Below are positions 17,824 through 26,850 of a DNA stretch of 64,000 bases, in pieces. The first letter of the stretch is position 1. Each line of letters begins with the position of its first letter. The notes under the pieces were generated by a model. That model was not told the origin of the DNA, searched no databases, and was given only the letters and a program-made list of their open reading frames with translations. The position numbers and the translations under genes were made by a program. This stretch comes from Chelonobacter sp050613185. GTDB lineage: Bacteria; Pseudomonadota; Gammaproteobacteria; Enterobacterales; Pasteurellaceae. The DNA lies in the NCBI RefSeq assembly GCF_050613185.1, contig NZ_CP192511.1:2604001-2668000 (forward strand), in the 5' to 3' direction.

Positions 17824-18930
17824 TCAATCCTCTACTGCCGAGTTGGGAGAAAACAGATGACGGACACGATACATAAACGCACTGTTCCAACTATTTAACA
17901 TGATTGCAATGAATAAAAAGGCAAAATGCACCAACGGAATCCACACCCCAGCCTCCGCTTTGCCGCTGGTTCCCGCCGATTTGAGCGAGCTCAAGAGGAG
18001 AAAATAGATTAAATACAGCAAAAGTGCGGGCAACATTTTGGCAAACCGTCCTTGGCGCGGATTGACTTTGCTCAGGGGAACGGCAAGCAATGCCATCAAC
18101 GGCACGGCAAGGACTAACGAGATCCGCCACCACAGCTCTGCCCTTGAAGCGGCCGAATCTTCGCTAAGCAGTTGATTCAGATTCAACCGCTCGATTTTAT
18201 CGCTTTGCGAATCAACATTGGTAAACGTCAAATAAGCCTGATAATCGTCAAAATGGGTGATTTTAAAATCCGGCAGAATCGCACTGCCTTCATAGCGTTC
18301 GCTATTATTCAGTTTCAGGATTTGATCGCCGTTGGGCAAAGCTTCCAGATTACCGTTTTGCGCCACCAACACCGACGGTTTGATATTGCCGCGTTCGCGC
18401 ATTTGAAACAGATAAATATTTTCTAAGGAGTTAGCCTCGACCTGATCGATAAACAGCACAAAATTACCGTCGTTGTTGCTGATAAATTGTCCCGGACTTA
18501 ACGCCGACAGCGTCGGGTTGGCCTTTGCCTGCTCCAACATATTCACCTGCTTCTCGATTGCCCAAGGCGACAACCAAAAAGCATTATATGCCGCCAACGC
18601 AGCCGTCAACACCGACAGCAATAACGCCACGCGCATGAGAATCCGCTGTCCGACACCGCAAGCGCGCATGACGGTGATTTCACTGTCGGCATAGAGCCGC
18701 CCCAATGTCATCAAAATCGCAATAAACAAACACAGCGGCAACATCAATTGCGCCATAGTCGGCATACCCAAGCCCAACAGCGAAAAAACCAAATCCGACG
18801 GCACATTGCCATTCACCGCCGAACCCAGCACGCGCACCAATTGTTGCGCAAAGAAAATCAACAGCAAGATAAACAAAATCGCTATCTGGCTTTTGAAAAT
18901 TTCTTTGGTTAAATATTTAAGTAAGATCAC
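17824..18930 (-). CDS. lptF: lipopolysaccharide export permease LptF
   Basis: Partner of LptG in the LPS extraction complex. The 368-residue protein has the same layout: an N-terminal membrane bundle (FKSQIAILFILLLIFFAQQLVRVLG), LYADSEITVMRACGVG at the coupling helix, a periplasmic beta-jellyroll, and C-terminal helices with LLAVPLSKVNPRQGR. No ATG is suitable; GTG at 18930 aligns with the family N-terminus and follows AAGGG, while a TTG two codons upstream is less likely. It is divergent from pepA, an arrangement shared with E. coli, and essential in most gram-negatives. Confidence 0.92.
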   Translation of the reverse strand: MILLKYLTKEIFKSQIAILFILLLIFFAQQLVRVLGSAVNGNVPSDLVFSLLGLGMPTMAQLMLPLCLFIAILMTLGRLYADSEITVMRACGVGQRILMRVALLLSVLTAALAAYNAFWLSPWAIEKQVNMLEQAKANPTLSALSPGQFISNNDGNFVLFIDQVEANSLENIYLFQMRERGNIKPSVLVAQNGNLEALPNGDQILKLNNSERYEGSAILPDFKITHFDDYQAYLTFTNVDSQSDKIERLNLNQLLSEDSAASRAELWWRISLVLAVPLMALLAVPLSKVNPRQGRFAKMLPALLLYLIYFLLLSSLKSAGTSGKAEAGVWIPLVHFAFLFIAIMLNSWNSAFMYRVRHLFSPNSAVED

Positions 18931-19048
18931 AAGCAACCCTTTTGGTGTTTTATCTTAAAATTCTTGCTATCTATGACAACAGAAAAGCCAATACCATAAA
19001 AATCACGACTTTTTTACTTGTTCCAATGTCATTCAGCATAATAAATCG

Positions 19049-19054
19049 TATAAT
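19049..19054 (+). promoter_or_regulatory. candidate -10 box of pepA
   Basis: Perfect TATAAT 52 bases before the pepA ATG. The best -35 (TGTCAT, 16 bases upstream) is weak. Lies in the pepA-lptF divergent region. Confidence 0.45.
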
Positions 19055-19105
19055 GATACCCTTATTTTCATAACCACAACAATAAAAATATTTCCGGAGA
19101 AGCCA

Positions 19106-20602
19106 ATGCAATTTCACCTTACCGACAACCCGATTTCCGCTCAAAACAGCGATTGTGTGATCGTTGCCGTTTACAAAAATCAACAACTTAGCCCTGCGGC
19201 ACAGCAGTTGGATCAACTTAGCCACGGCTATCTTGCCGACTTGTTAGCCGATACCGAAATCGAAGGCAAAATCGGACAAACCCTGATGTTACATCATGTC
19301 AAGAATAGCCCGGCTAAACGTATCCTACTGGTTGGCTGCGGCAACGCTGACGAAAGTTTAAACGAACGCCAATATCAACAAATTATCAGCAAAGCCTTTA
19401 CCGCACTTGCTGCCGGCAACATTCAAAGTGCGGTCAGCTTTTTAAATGAAGTCGAGGTCAAAAAACGCGGTATTTATTGGAAAGTGCGGTTTGCGCTGGA
19501 AACCGTGCAGCAAGCCCGTTATCAATTCGACGATTTCAAAAGCAAAAAATCCGACGCGCGCCAAGCCTTGCAAAATCTAATGTTTGCGGTGGCAAGCGAT
19601 GACCTGGCGAAAGCACAGCAGGCGCTACAGCACGCCAGCGCCATTGCGCAAGGAGTGAAAGCGGCAAAAGACGTGGCAAACTGCCCGCCGAACGTTTGCA
19701 ATCCGGCGTATTTAGCCAATCTTGCGCAAGAATTGGCGGCGCAATCGGATTTGGTGAAGACCGCCATTATTGATGAAGCGCAAATGGCAGCGTTAAACAT
19801 GAATGCTTATTTAGCGGTATCGCGCGGCTCGCACAATCCGGCATTTATGTCGGTGATCGAATATAAAAACCACCCGAATCCGAACGCCAAGCCGATTGTG
19901 TTGATCGGCAAAGGCTTAACCTTTGACGCCGGCGGGATTTCGCTAAAACCGGCGGCGGAAATGGATGAGATGAAATACGACATGGGCGGCGCCGCCTCGG
20001 TTTACGGCGTGATGAAAGCGGTTGCCGAGCTGAAATTGCCGTTGAATATCACCGCGATTCTTGCCGGGTGTGAAAACCTGCCGGACGGCAACGCTTATCG
20101 CCCGGGCGATATTCTCACCACCATGAACGGCTTGACCGTGGAAGTGTTGAACACCGACGCCGAAGGGCGTTTAGTGTTATGCGATGCCTTAACTTATGTC
20201 GAACGTTTCGATCCGGAAGTGGTGATTGATGTCGCCACCCTGACCGGTGCTTGCGTGGTGGCATTGGGGCAACATAACAGCGGCTTGGTTTCGCCTGATG
20301 ACGAATTGGCGCAACAATTGGAAAAAGCGGCGGCGCAAGCGCAAGATAAAGCATGGCGCTTGCCGTTAAGCGAAGAGTATCAAGAGCAATTGAAATCCAA
20401 TTTTGCCGATCTCGCCAATATCGGCGGACGTTGGGGCGGTGCGATTACCGCGGCGGCATTCTTAGCCAACTTCACCCAAAAATACACGTGGGCGCATTTG
20501 GATATTGCCGGCACAGCATGGAAATCCGGCGCGGAAAAAGGCGCAACCGGTCGCCCGGTATCGTTGTTGGTGCAGTATCTGTTAAATAAAGCGGCAGAAT
20601 AA
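19106..20602 (+). CDS. pepA: leucyl aminopeptidase (M17 family)
   Basis: Cytosolic hexameric metallo-aminopeptidase that removes N-terminal residues from peptides; in E. coli it also binds DNA in Xer recombination and carAB control. The 498-residue protein has a variable N-terminal domain and a catalytic C-terminal domain. The latter carries GKGLTFDAGGISLKP, the metal-binding MKYDMGGAA and the M17 signature NTDAEGRLVLCDAL. The ATG follows GGAG. It is divergent from lptF and convergent with lacZ. Three uptake signals lie within its first third. Confidence 0.95.
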   Translation: MQFHLTDNPISAQNSDCVIVAVYKNQQLSPAAQQLDQLSHGYLADLLADTEIEGKIGQTLMLHHVKNSPAKRILLVGCGNADESLNERQYQQIISKAFTALAAGNIQSAVSFLNEVEVKKRGIYWKVRFALETVQQARYQFDDFKSKKSDARQALQNLMFAVASDDLAKAQQALQHASAIAQGVKAAKDVANCPPNVCNPAYLANLAQELAAQSDLVKTAIIDEAQMAALNMNAYLAVSRGSHNPAFMSVIEYKNHPNPNAKPIVLIGKGLTFDAGGISLKPAAEMDEMKYDMGGAASVYGVMKAVAELKLPLNITAILAGCENLPDGNAYRPGDILTTMNGLTVEVLNTDAEGRLVLCDALTYVERFDPEVVIDVATLTGACVVALGQHNSGLVSPDDELAQQLEKAAAQAQDKAWRLPLSEEYQEQLKSNFADLANIGGRWGGAITAAAFLANFTQKYTWAHLDIAGTAWKSGAEKGATGRPVSLLVQYLLNKAAE

Positions 20603-20648
20603 CGATCAATTTTACATCGGCTAAGAACAAAAGTGCGGTTTTTATGAT

Positions 20649-20792
20649 CTCCCTCCGCGTGCGGAGGGAGTAGCATTTTTCACAAGAAAAATGGGGAGGG
20701 AGGGATAATGTGAAAATGCAGCATATTCATTTTTAACATTCTTTATGCCTCCCTCCGTCCTTCGGACACCTCCCTCCGTATACGGAGGGAGG
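20649..20792. repeat. nested palindromic element between pepA and lacZ
   Basis: A compact run of inverted repeats in the 270-base convergent gap. In order: CTCCCTCCGC/GCGGAGGGAG (20649-20670); CATTTTTC/GAAAAATG (20674-20693); an outer stem GGAGGGAGG (20695-20703) with CCTCCCTCC (20748-20756) enclosing an inner stem 20707-20718/20728-20740; a small GTCC/GGAC hairpin; and a perfect 24-base palindrome at 20769-20792. The core word CTCCCTCCG occurs three times. No open frame is present. It could be a REP-like or MITE-like element or a bidirectional transcription barrier. Confidence 0.75.
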
Positions 20793-20828
20793 GAAATTAT
20801 TCGAGAAAGCGACTTTGTCATCAGCCTG

Positions 20829-20866
20829 AAAAGTGCGGTCTTTAAACCGCACTAAGCCGCACTTTT
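20829..20866 (-). terminator. uptake-signal hairpin ending lacZ
   Basis: AAAAGTGCGG (20829-20838) and CCGCACTTTT (20857-20866) form a stem with a second, internal uptake-signal pair. It lies just past the lacZ stop and likely serves as its terminator. Confidence 0.65.
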
Positions 20867-20872
20867 GTGTTT

Positions 20873-23800
20873 TTATGCCAAACGTAAGCGATAACGATAT
20901 TCTCGTTGTGTCAGCTGATATTCCCTGTGCACACTCGGTGTCCATGAATCATCACCGCCCACGCCCATGTGAAAACCATCAATCCGTAAATACACGCACG
21001 GATCGGCGACCAAGTCACAAGTATGGCGTGCTTGGGCTAAATTTTGCCGGCTGAAACGGCTGACGGCAAAATGGAAATGTCCGCGCACATTCAGGTTGGC
21101 GAAATTCAGTTCGCGCACATCGCAACGCAAGCCGTTTTCACTCGGGAAAATATAATTGGTGTGCAATTCGAATTGACTGAGATCGTATTGCCCGATGTGC
21201 GCGGCATTTTTGCGATCCGGGTAATTTTCATGCGGCCCTCGCCCGAACCATTTCACACGGCTGTCATTGTTGACTAACGCCATTTCAATCCCGACCCGCG
21301 GTAAGGACGGCAAGCCGTCGGCGACTTCAATTTGAATATCCAGATCCAACTCGCCTTGTGCGTTGATACGATACAACCAGCAACTTTTTAACAGCAATTG
21401 ATCTTGATAATAGTAACCGTGCGTGGCGTGAATTTGCACACAATCGGATAGCGGCTCAAGGCGAAAATCTAGACATTTTTCGTTTAACGACCACAAACCG
21501 GCGGCTTGCCAGCGGCTGATCCACGCATTCGGATCAATATGTTGCGCCTCACTTGTGCCAATATCGTTATCCAACGGCGCACGGTAGAAATTATTGCGCA
21601 GCGGCTGCGCCAGTTGCTCCTTTCCTTGCTTTTGCCAACGGGTGAGTAAACCGCACTTTTTATCAAAGGCGAAGCGAAAATCTTCGCCTTGCACTTGCGC
21701 CTGATCCGCACTTTCACTAATCAACGGCAGCTCAACGGCGTGATCGGATACAAAGTGCGGTTCGCTCAACGCAATCACTTCCGGCAGCACAAACTGTTCT
21801 TTCGCCACGCAAAAACCGTTTTCCGCCCACATCTGTGTTTGATTTAAAATCACTTCCACATCAATCAGATACAAAGTATCCGGCAGTAAATGAATATCCA
21901 ACGGAATACGGATGGTTTGGCTGCCTTGCGGTGGCAAATTTAAGCCGCTGTAATTAAAACGAATCGGGAAACCGTTGGCGCTCAATTTCCAATGTAGGAA
22001 ACAGTCTTTCACCGTTTTGAACAGATATTCGCTGGTGACGGTCAATTCATAGCCCTGCGCCGCTTTTTCCAATTTAAATTGGAAAAACTGTTGTGCTTTT
22101 TTCACTTCCGCCATCGCCGGGTGCAACGTGCGGTCAGGGAACAGCAAGCCGTTAATACAGAACTGGCGATCATTAATCTGATCGCCGAAATCGCCGCCGT
22201 ACGCCCAATACGGGTTGCCGTCTTGATCGTATTTGGTCAGCCCTTGATCGACCCAATCCCAAATAAAGCCGCCTTGCAAGCGCGGATATTGGCGGAATGC
22301 CTGCCAATATTGGTTGAAGTTGCCGGAACTGTTGCCCATCGCATGGGCATATTCGCATAAAATCAACGGGCGTTGTTCGTCGGGCATGGAAATGGCTTTT
22401 TTAATTGCCCATTTGGTGACGGCTTCGGCAGCGAAGAATTGATCCTGTTCGACGCGCGCATACATCGGGCAAATAATATCGGTTGCCGCCGTCATCGCGC
22501 CACCGCCCTCGTATTGCACCGGGCGGCTCGGATCGCGCTGTTTCAGCCATTGATACATCGCATGATGATTATTGCCGATCCCCGATTCGTTGCCCAGAGA
22601 CCAGATAATAATACCGGCGTGGTTTTTATCGCGCTCCACCATGCGTACCACCCGCGCCAAATAGGCATTCAGCCAGCTCGGATCATCGGATAAATGGCGC
22701 ATTGGCGATTGCCCGTGGGTTTCCAAATTGGCTTCATCGACCACATATAAGCCGTACTGATCGCACAGTTCATACCACGCCGGATGATTGGGATAATGGG
22801 CGCAGCGCACCGCATTGAAGTTGTTCTGTTTAAGCAGCAGAATATCTTGCCGCATATCTTCAACGGTGATGGCATGTCCCCGTTCGGGGTGGTGTTCATG
22901 GCGGTTCACGCCGCGAATCAGCAACGGTTTGCCGTTTAACAACAGTTGTCCGTGTTTGATTTCCACCTTGCGGAAACCAATATCGTAGGCTTCGCAGTCC
23001 AGTAGCTTATTATTCTCGTCCAACAAACTCACTACGCAGCGATACAAGTACGGTATTTCCGCCGACCATGGCTGCACCTCTCCCACACTGACAGTTTGTT
23101 GAAGCCGATCTTGATAACGCCCTTTTTCATCAAGCGCCGCTTGTTGCGCGAATGAAGCAACTTGCTCTAACAAACAATCTTCGCCGTTAAACAGTTGCAA
23201 CCGTACTTTTGTCTGTTCCGCCGCATTGCGATTAAATCGGGTTTTGACCGTCAATGTACCGTTTTGATAAACCGCATCTAAATCGGCGTGAATCTCCACG
23301 TCGGCAATATGCAAGTGCGGTTTACTCAACAGGGTCACATCACGGAAAATACCGCTCAGCCACCACATATCCTGATCTTCCAAATACGAACCGTCGCTCC
23401 AACGCAACACCATCACCGTCAGCTGATTGCCGCCGGCATGTACAAAGTCGCTTAAATCAAATTCCGCCGCCACACGGCTGTCTTGCGCATAACCGACCCA
23501 ACGCCCGTTACACCATAAATGGAATGCGCTGTTGACCCCGTCAAAATTGATCCGCACTTGGCGTTGCAGCCACTTTTCAGGCAAATGAAATAGCGTGCGG
23601 TAACAGCCGGTCGGATTATCTTGTGGCACGAAAGGCGGCTTATCGTCAAACGGATAGCGGATATTGGTATAAATCGGATTGTCCGCTACATTCGGTTGCA
23701 ACTGCCAGTTGGACGGCACGGCAATCTTCAGCCAGTCAGTATCATCAAAGTGCGGTTGGATAACCTCTTCAGGCACGGCTTCCGGCTTGGCAAACAGTTG

Positions 23801-23974
23801 AAATTGCCACACGCCGTTTAACGATTGTTGATTCGGCGACGGCGTTTTGCCGACCGCACTTGGCACATCGGGATAGGCTCGTAACGGCGAATGTGCCGCC
23901 AAGCGGGACAAGGATGAAGTGACTAACTGATTTTGCCATTCTTTTGCTTTGATGATTTCATTAAACTCACGCAT
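20873..23974 (-). CDS. lacZ: beta-galactosidase (GH2)
   Basis: Hydrolyses lactose and other beta-galactosides. The 1033-residue protein has the five-domain LacZ layout. Residues about 50-220 form the sugar-binding jelly roll (NGVWQFQLF to WWLSGIFRDV), followed by a beta-sandwich, the TIM barrel and the C-terminal domains. The acid/base Glu463 lies in SLGNESGIGNN and the nucleophile Glu541 in LCEYAHAMGNSSGN. No lacI or lacY gene is adjacent. The nearest carbohydrate porter is about 3 kb away beyond zapG and an AraC regulator. Many uptake signals inside the gene suggest long residence. Presence of intact lacZ fits lactose-positive Aggregatibacter-type species. Confidence 0.97.
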   Translation of the reverse strand: MREFNEIIKAKEWQNQLVTSSLSRLAAHSPLRAYPDVPSAVGKTPSPNQQSLNGVWQFQLFAKPEAVPEEVIQPHFDDTDWLKIAVPSNWQLQPNVADNPIYTNIRYPFDDKPPFVPQDNPTGCYRTLFHLPEKWLQRQVRINFDGVNSAFHLWCNGRWVGYAQDSRVAAEFDLSDFVHAGGNQLTVMVLRWSDGSYLEDQDMWWLSGIFRDVTLLSKPHLHIADVEIHADLDAVYQNGTLTVKTRFNRNAAEQTKVRLQLFNGEDCLLEQVASFAQQAALDEKGRYQDRLQQTVSVGEVQPWSAEIPYLYRCVVSLLDENNKLLDCEAYDIGFRKVEIKHGQLLLNGKPLLIRGVNRHEHHPERGHAITVEDMRQDILLLKQNNFNAVRCAHYPNHPAWYELCDQYGLYVVDEANLETHGQSPMRHLSDDPSWLNAYLARVVRMVERDKNHAGIIIWSLGNESGIGNNHHAMYQWLKQRDPSRPVQYEGGGAMTAATDIICPMYARVEQDQFFAAEAVTKWAIKKAISMPDEQRPLILCEYAHAMGNSSGNFNQYWQAFRQYPRLQGGFIWDWVDQGLTKYDQDGNPYWAYGGDFGDQINDRQFCINGLLFPDRTLHPAMAEVKKAQQFFQFKLEKAAQGYELTVTSEYLFKTVKDCFLHWKLSANGFPIRFNYSGLNLPPQGSQTIRIPLDIHLLPDTLYLIDVEVILNQTQMWAENGFCVAKEQFVLPEVIALSEPHFVSDHAVELPLISESADQAQVQGEDFRFAFDKKCGLLTRWQKQGKEQLAQPLRNNFYRAPLDNDIGTSEAQHIDPNAWISRWQAAGLWSLNEKCLDFRLEPLSDCVQIHATHGYYYQDQLLLKSCWLYRINAQGELDLDIQIEVADGLPSLPRVGIEMALVNNDSRVKWFGRGPHENYPDRKNAAHIGQYDLSQFELHTNYIFPSENGLRCDVRELNFANLNVRGHFHFAVSRFSRQNLAQARHTCDLVADPCVYLRIDGFHMGVGGDDSWTPSVHREYQLTQREYRYRLRLA

Positions 23975-24049
23975 ACCGCACTCTTAACAGGTTTAAATGG
24001 ATAAAAATAAAGGCAACGAAACGCTGCCTTTTAAATCGCTTGGATAAGA

Positions 24050-24535
24050 TTAAGCTTCTTTGCTTTTCAATAAACCGGAAGAACCTTTCGAATAATCTTT
24101 CGGTTGATCTTTGCCGGCAACGTCTTCTACTGCCGTCGCTTCCGCTGCGACTTTATCGCCCGCCGCCGTATCGGCAGCTTCCGCTTCTTTTCCCCCCGAT
24201 TCCAACAGCGGATTTTCCTCAAAAATCGCTTTCGCTGTGGTTTCCGGCAACAGAGCGACCGAACTTTTCGCCAAATGTTTATATAAGCGCTGATAATCTT
24301 GCGCCATCGATTTCAATAAATCCGCACTTTCGGCAAAATGCTCCTCAATTTTCGCTTTTTGCTGTTCAACCTCGGTTTTGACCTGTTTCAACTCCGATTC
24401 GGTCTGCACCTGTTTGCGCACATTGCCGCTCGTGGCACGAATCAAAAAATACGCCAACACAAAACCTATCACCACACCGATAAAGCCGATCAACCACGGG
24501 TTACCTGTGATTGCCGAATTTGCTGCTGTTTCCAT
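24050..24535 (-). CDS. zapG: cell-division-associated membrane protein ZapG/YhcB (DUF1043)
   Basis: A 161-residue inner-membrane protein. One N-terminal helix (WLIGFIGVVIGFVLAYFLI, about residues 14-32) is followed by a coiled coil rich in Glu, Gln and Lys (about residues 40-90) and a low-complexity Ala/Glu tail, as in the YhcB/ZapG family that links the divisome to envelope synthesis. The frame is open 30 codons upstream, but the ATG at 24535 with GAGGGGGAG fits the family. In relatives it lies near rplM-rpsI; here a 3.6-kb carbohydrate cassette separates them. Confidence 0.85.
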   Translation of the reverse strand: METAANSAITGNPWLIGFIGVVIGFVLAYFLIRATSGNVRKQVQTESELKQVKTEVEQQKAKIEEHFAESADLLKSMAQDYQRLYKHLAKSSVALLPETTAKAIFEENPLLESGGKEAEAADTAAGDKVAAEATAVEDVAGKDQPKDYSKGSSGLLKSKEA

Positions 24536-24657
24536 ACACTCCCCCTCAAATTTTAAATGTAAAAAATAGCATAACTGGTTGAAAGTATAAAACGTTATGC
24601 CGATAAAGCTAAACACTAAATCCAATTTTTTTAGATTTAGATCACGAATTTCATCAT

Positions 24658-25569
24658 TTAATTACGCGTAACTTGCCGAAATCGCTGACGATACTGCTTT
24701 GGCGTACATTGGCTTAATAGATAAAACTGCTTAGAAAAATAACTTAAATGGTTAAATCCGCTATTGAGTGCAATCTCAGTAATGCTCAAAGACGTATTCA
24801 CCAGTAAGGTTTGGCTCACTTCAATTCGATAAGCATTTAAAAATGACATTGGGCTTTGTTGGACATATTTTTTAAATAATTTACAGCAACGGCTACGGCA
24901 AATATGTGCCGAGGCAGCAATACTGTCTAATCGCAATGGATGCATATAATTTTGATGGATAAAACTGGTCATTTTTTTCTGCAATACAATTTCTTCAGGC
25001 TCGTCCCCATCGCCCTGATTAAGATAATTCCTTACTAAATTAAACCATTTATGCCAACATTGGTAAGCCACTGCCATACACTCCATATCAATACCATCAT
25101 CCGATTGCTGCGCTTGTAAATGTAAATTTCCCAATGTTTCAATATCTTGCAAAATAGCCAAATGGGCGGGTTCTTCAAAAGATAAATAATTCGCTTCCAG
25201 TCGTTTGGTATTAATGACCGGTTCAACAAATTTTTGGAATAACGTTTTTTCAGCACTAAAAATCATAGGGTTAATTAAAACACAAATAAAATCACAATCT
25301 TTTCCGGATAAAGAGTAACCATAGTGCATTGCTTTCGCATTCACAATAATACCATCCCCTTTCTTTAAAACAAAGGTCTTCCCATTCACATAATAATACA
25401 TTTCGCCACTTAAAATTTTAATTAATTCAATATCTTCATGCCAATGGCATAACGCTTTCATGTCATTAAAATCGGATAATTTATTACATTGAATACCTAT
25501 ACGAACGTAAGGTAAGTAAGATTGAATAATTTCGGCTTGGTCATTCATTAGTTTTAACGTAATTTTCAT
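24658..25569 (-). CDS. AraC-family transcriptional regulator
   Basis: A 303-residue regulator. Residues about 35-100 form a cupin-like sensing domain (HWHEDIELIKILSGEMYYYVNG, then KKGDGIIVNAKAMHYG). The last 100 residues hold the double HTH of AraC, with RLDSIAASAHICRSRCCKLFKKY and the signature ITEIALNSGFNHLSYFSKQF. It is divergent from the hydrolase gene across 123 bases, so it probably controls the hydrolase-porter operon in response to a sugar. Base composition is AT-rich compared with lacZ and zapG. No uptake signal was noticed within it, which suggests later acquisition. Confidence 0.88.
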   Translation of the reverse strand: MKITLKLMNDQAEIIQSYLPYVRIGIQCNKLSDFNDMKALCHWHEDIELIKILSGEMYYYVNGKTFVLKKGDGIIVNAKAMHYGYSLSGKDCDFICVLINPMIFSAEKTLFQKFVEPVINTKRLEANYLSFEEPAHLAILQDIETLGNLHLQAQQSDDGIDMECMAVAYQCWHKWFNLVRNYLNQGDGDEPEEIVLQKKMTSFIHQNYMHPLRLDSIAASAHICRSRCCKLFKKYVQQSPMSFLNAYRIEVSQTLLVNTSLSITEIALNSGFNHLSYFSKQFYLLSQCTPKQYRQRFRQVTRN

Positions 25570-25692
25570 AACAAGACCTCTTATAAAATACGATTTTTAT
25601 AAAAATTAGCGAAAATTGTGTTAGAAAGCGATGTTTCTGCTCTGATAATATTATACTAAGAAATAAAAAGAGAACAATCAATAGGTGATAAA

Positions 25693-26850
25693 ATGAAATC
25701 CAATAATCCACCCGATTTTTATTGCGAATGCTTGCCTATAGCCAAAGTTGATATACTTGGGGAGAGAATTACGCAATTCAAGTTACGTTTTTCAAGTCCC
25801 ATTTCTGGAATGCCGCTATTTAATACAAATAGCATCGCTATTTTCCTAGCAAGCGAAAATACAGACAACCAGTGGGAAAAGCTATCTATTGCATATATTG
25901 AACAACGTAATGCCTCAGCAATAACGGTATTTATCAAGCAAGCATTGAACGACTCAATCACAAAAACATTAAAATTTGATCAAGTGCAGTTTCGACAACA
26001 GCGTTGCCATATTCAAGTTAAAATCAAATTTAAATTTCAGGTCAAAGATATATTTCACAGGGTATTAAAAGTGATGAATTTATTACCGATTCAACATATA
26101 GAAATAGATAAATGCCAACACTCATCATTTAACGATTTGGATTATAACCTCTATGTTCCTCACAAAAACAACACAAACCACCCATTAATCATTTATCTAC
26201 ATGGCGCCGGGGAAGGCGGTGATAATCAAAGTCATCTTATTGCTGATCGTGCCGTTGCAACGTTTACCGATCCTGCCATACAACAATTCTTTGATTATCC
26301 TTTTATTCTTGCGCCACAATGTCCTGATTTTTGGTTGAAAGAATTTAAATTAAATGGAATCACTTATTTTGGAAAACAAGATTACACCGCCACGCTCATT
26401 TATTTGATTAAAAATATTTTTTTACAACATCCACAGATTGATAAAAAACGCGTTTATATTATCGGCGCGTCGATGGGAGGTTATCAAGGATTAAGATTAC
26501 TAGCGCATAGCCCTGACTTATTTAGCGCTGGCATTATTGCTTGCCCGGCTGAAATTCCAAGTAACGAGTTATTAGATAACTTAAATAATATACCGATGTG
26601 GCTATTGCATAGTAGAAAAGATGAGGTTGTTCCGGTTAAAAATACCGAATACATCATTAACTATCTAACTCCTAAAAATCCTAATCTTAAATATCAATTC
26701 TTTTCAGATATTATCATTCAAAACCTCAATCTTGATCCTCATTGCGTTTTTTTATATCTCTATGAGAATATTCCGAATATAAATGGAATATCTATTTTTC
26801 AATGGTTAAAACAACAAATTGGCAAGCCCAATACAAGGAGCATTTTATGA
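25693..26850 (+). CDS. alpha/beta-hydrolase, esterase/prolyl-oligopeptidase-like
   Basis: A 385-residue protein with two parts. Residues 1 to about 140 form a beta-rich domain I do not recognise. The rest is an alpha/beta hydrolase with the oxyanion segment LIIYLHGAGEGG, nucleophile Ser260 in GASMGG, a likely acid in SRKDEVVP and a likely His in LDPHCVF. It resembles feruloyl or acetyl-xylan esterase-type enzymes in the prolyl-oligopeptidase superfamily. No signal peptide is seen, so it is probably cytoplasmic. The ATG follows AGGTGATAAA. Its stop overlaps the start of the sugar porter (ATGA), implying co-translation. Likely role: removing an acyl group from an imported sugar, which is inference. 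Confidence 0.8.
   Translation: MKSNNPPDFYCECLPIAKVDILGERITQFKLRFSSPISGMPLFNTNSIAIFLASENTDNQWEKLSIAYIEQRNASAITVFIKQALNDSITKTLKFDQVQFRQQRCHIQVKIKFKFQVKDIFHRVLKVMNLLPIQHIEIDKCQHSSFNDLDYNLYVPHKNNTNHPLIIYLHGAGEGGDNQSHLIADRAVATFTDPAIQQFFDYPFILAPQCPDFWLKEFKLNGITYFGKQDYTATLIYLIKNIFLQHPQIDKKRVYIIGASMGGYQGLRLLAHSPDLFSAGIIACPAEIPSNELLDNLNNIPMWLLHSRKDEVVPVKNTEYIINYLTPKNPNLKYQFFSDIIIQNLNLDPHCVFLYLYENIPNINGISIFQWLKQQIGKPNTRSIL

Noticed and set aside
20641..20800. CRISPR-like array suggested by repeated CTCCCTCCG
   Set aside because: Repeats are short, palindromic and unevenly spaced, with no unique spacers and no cas genes.
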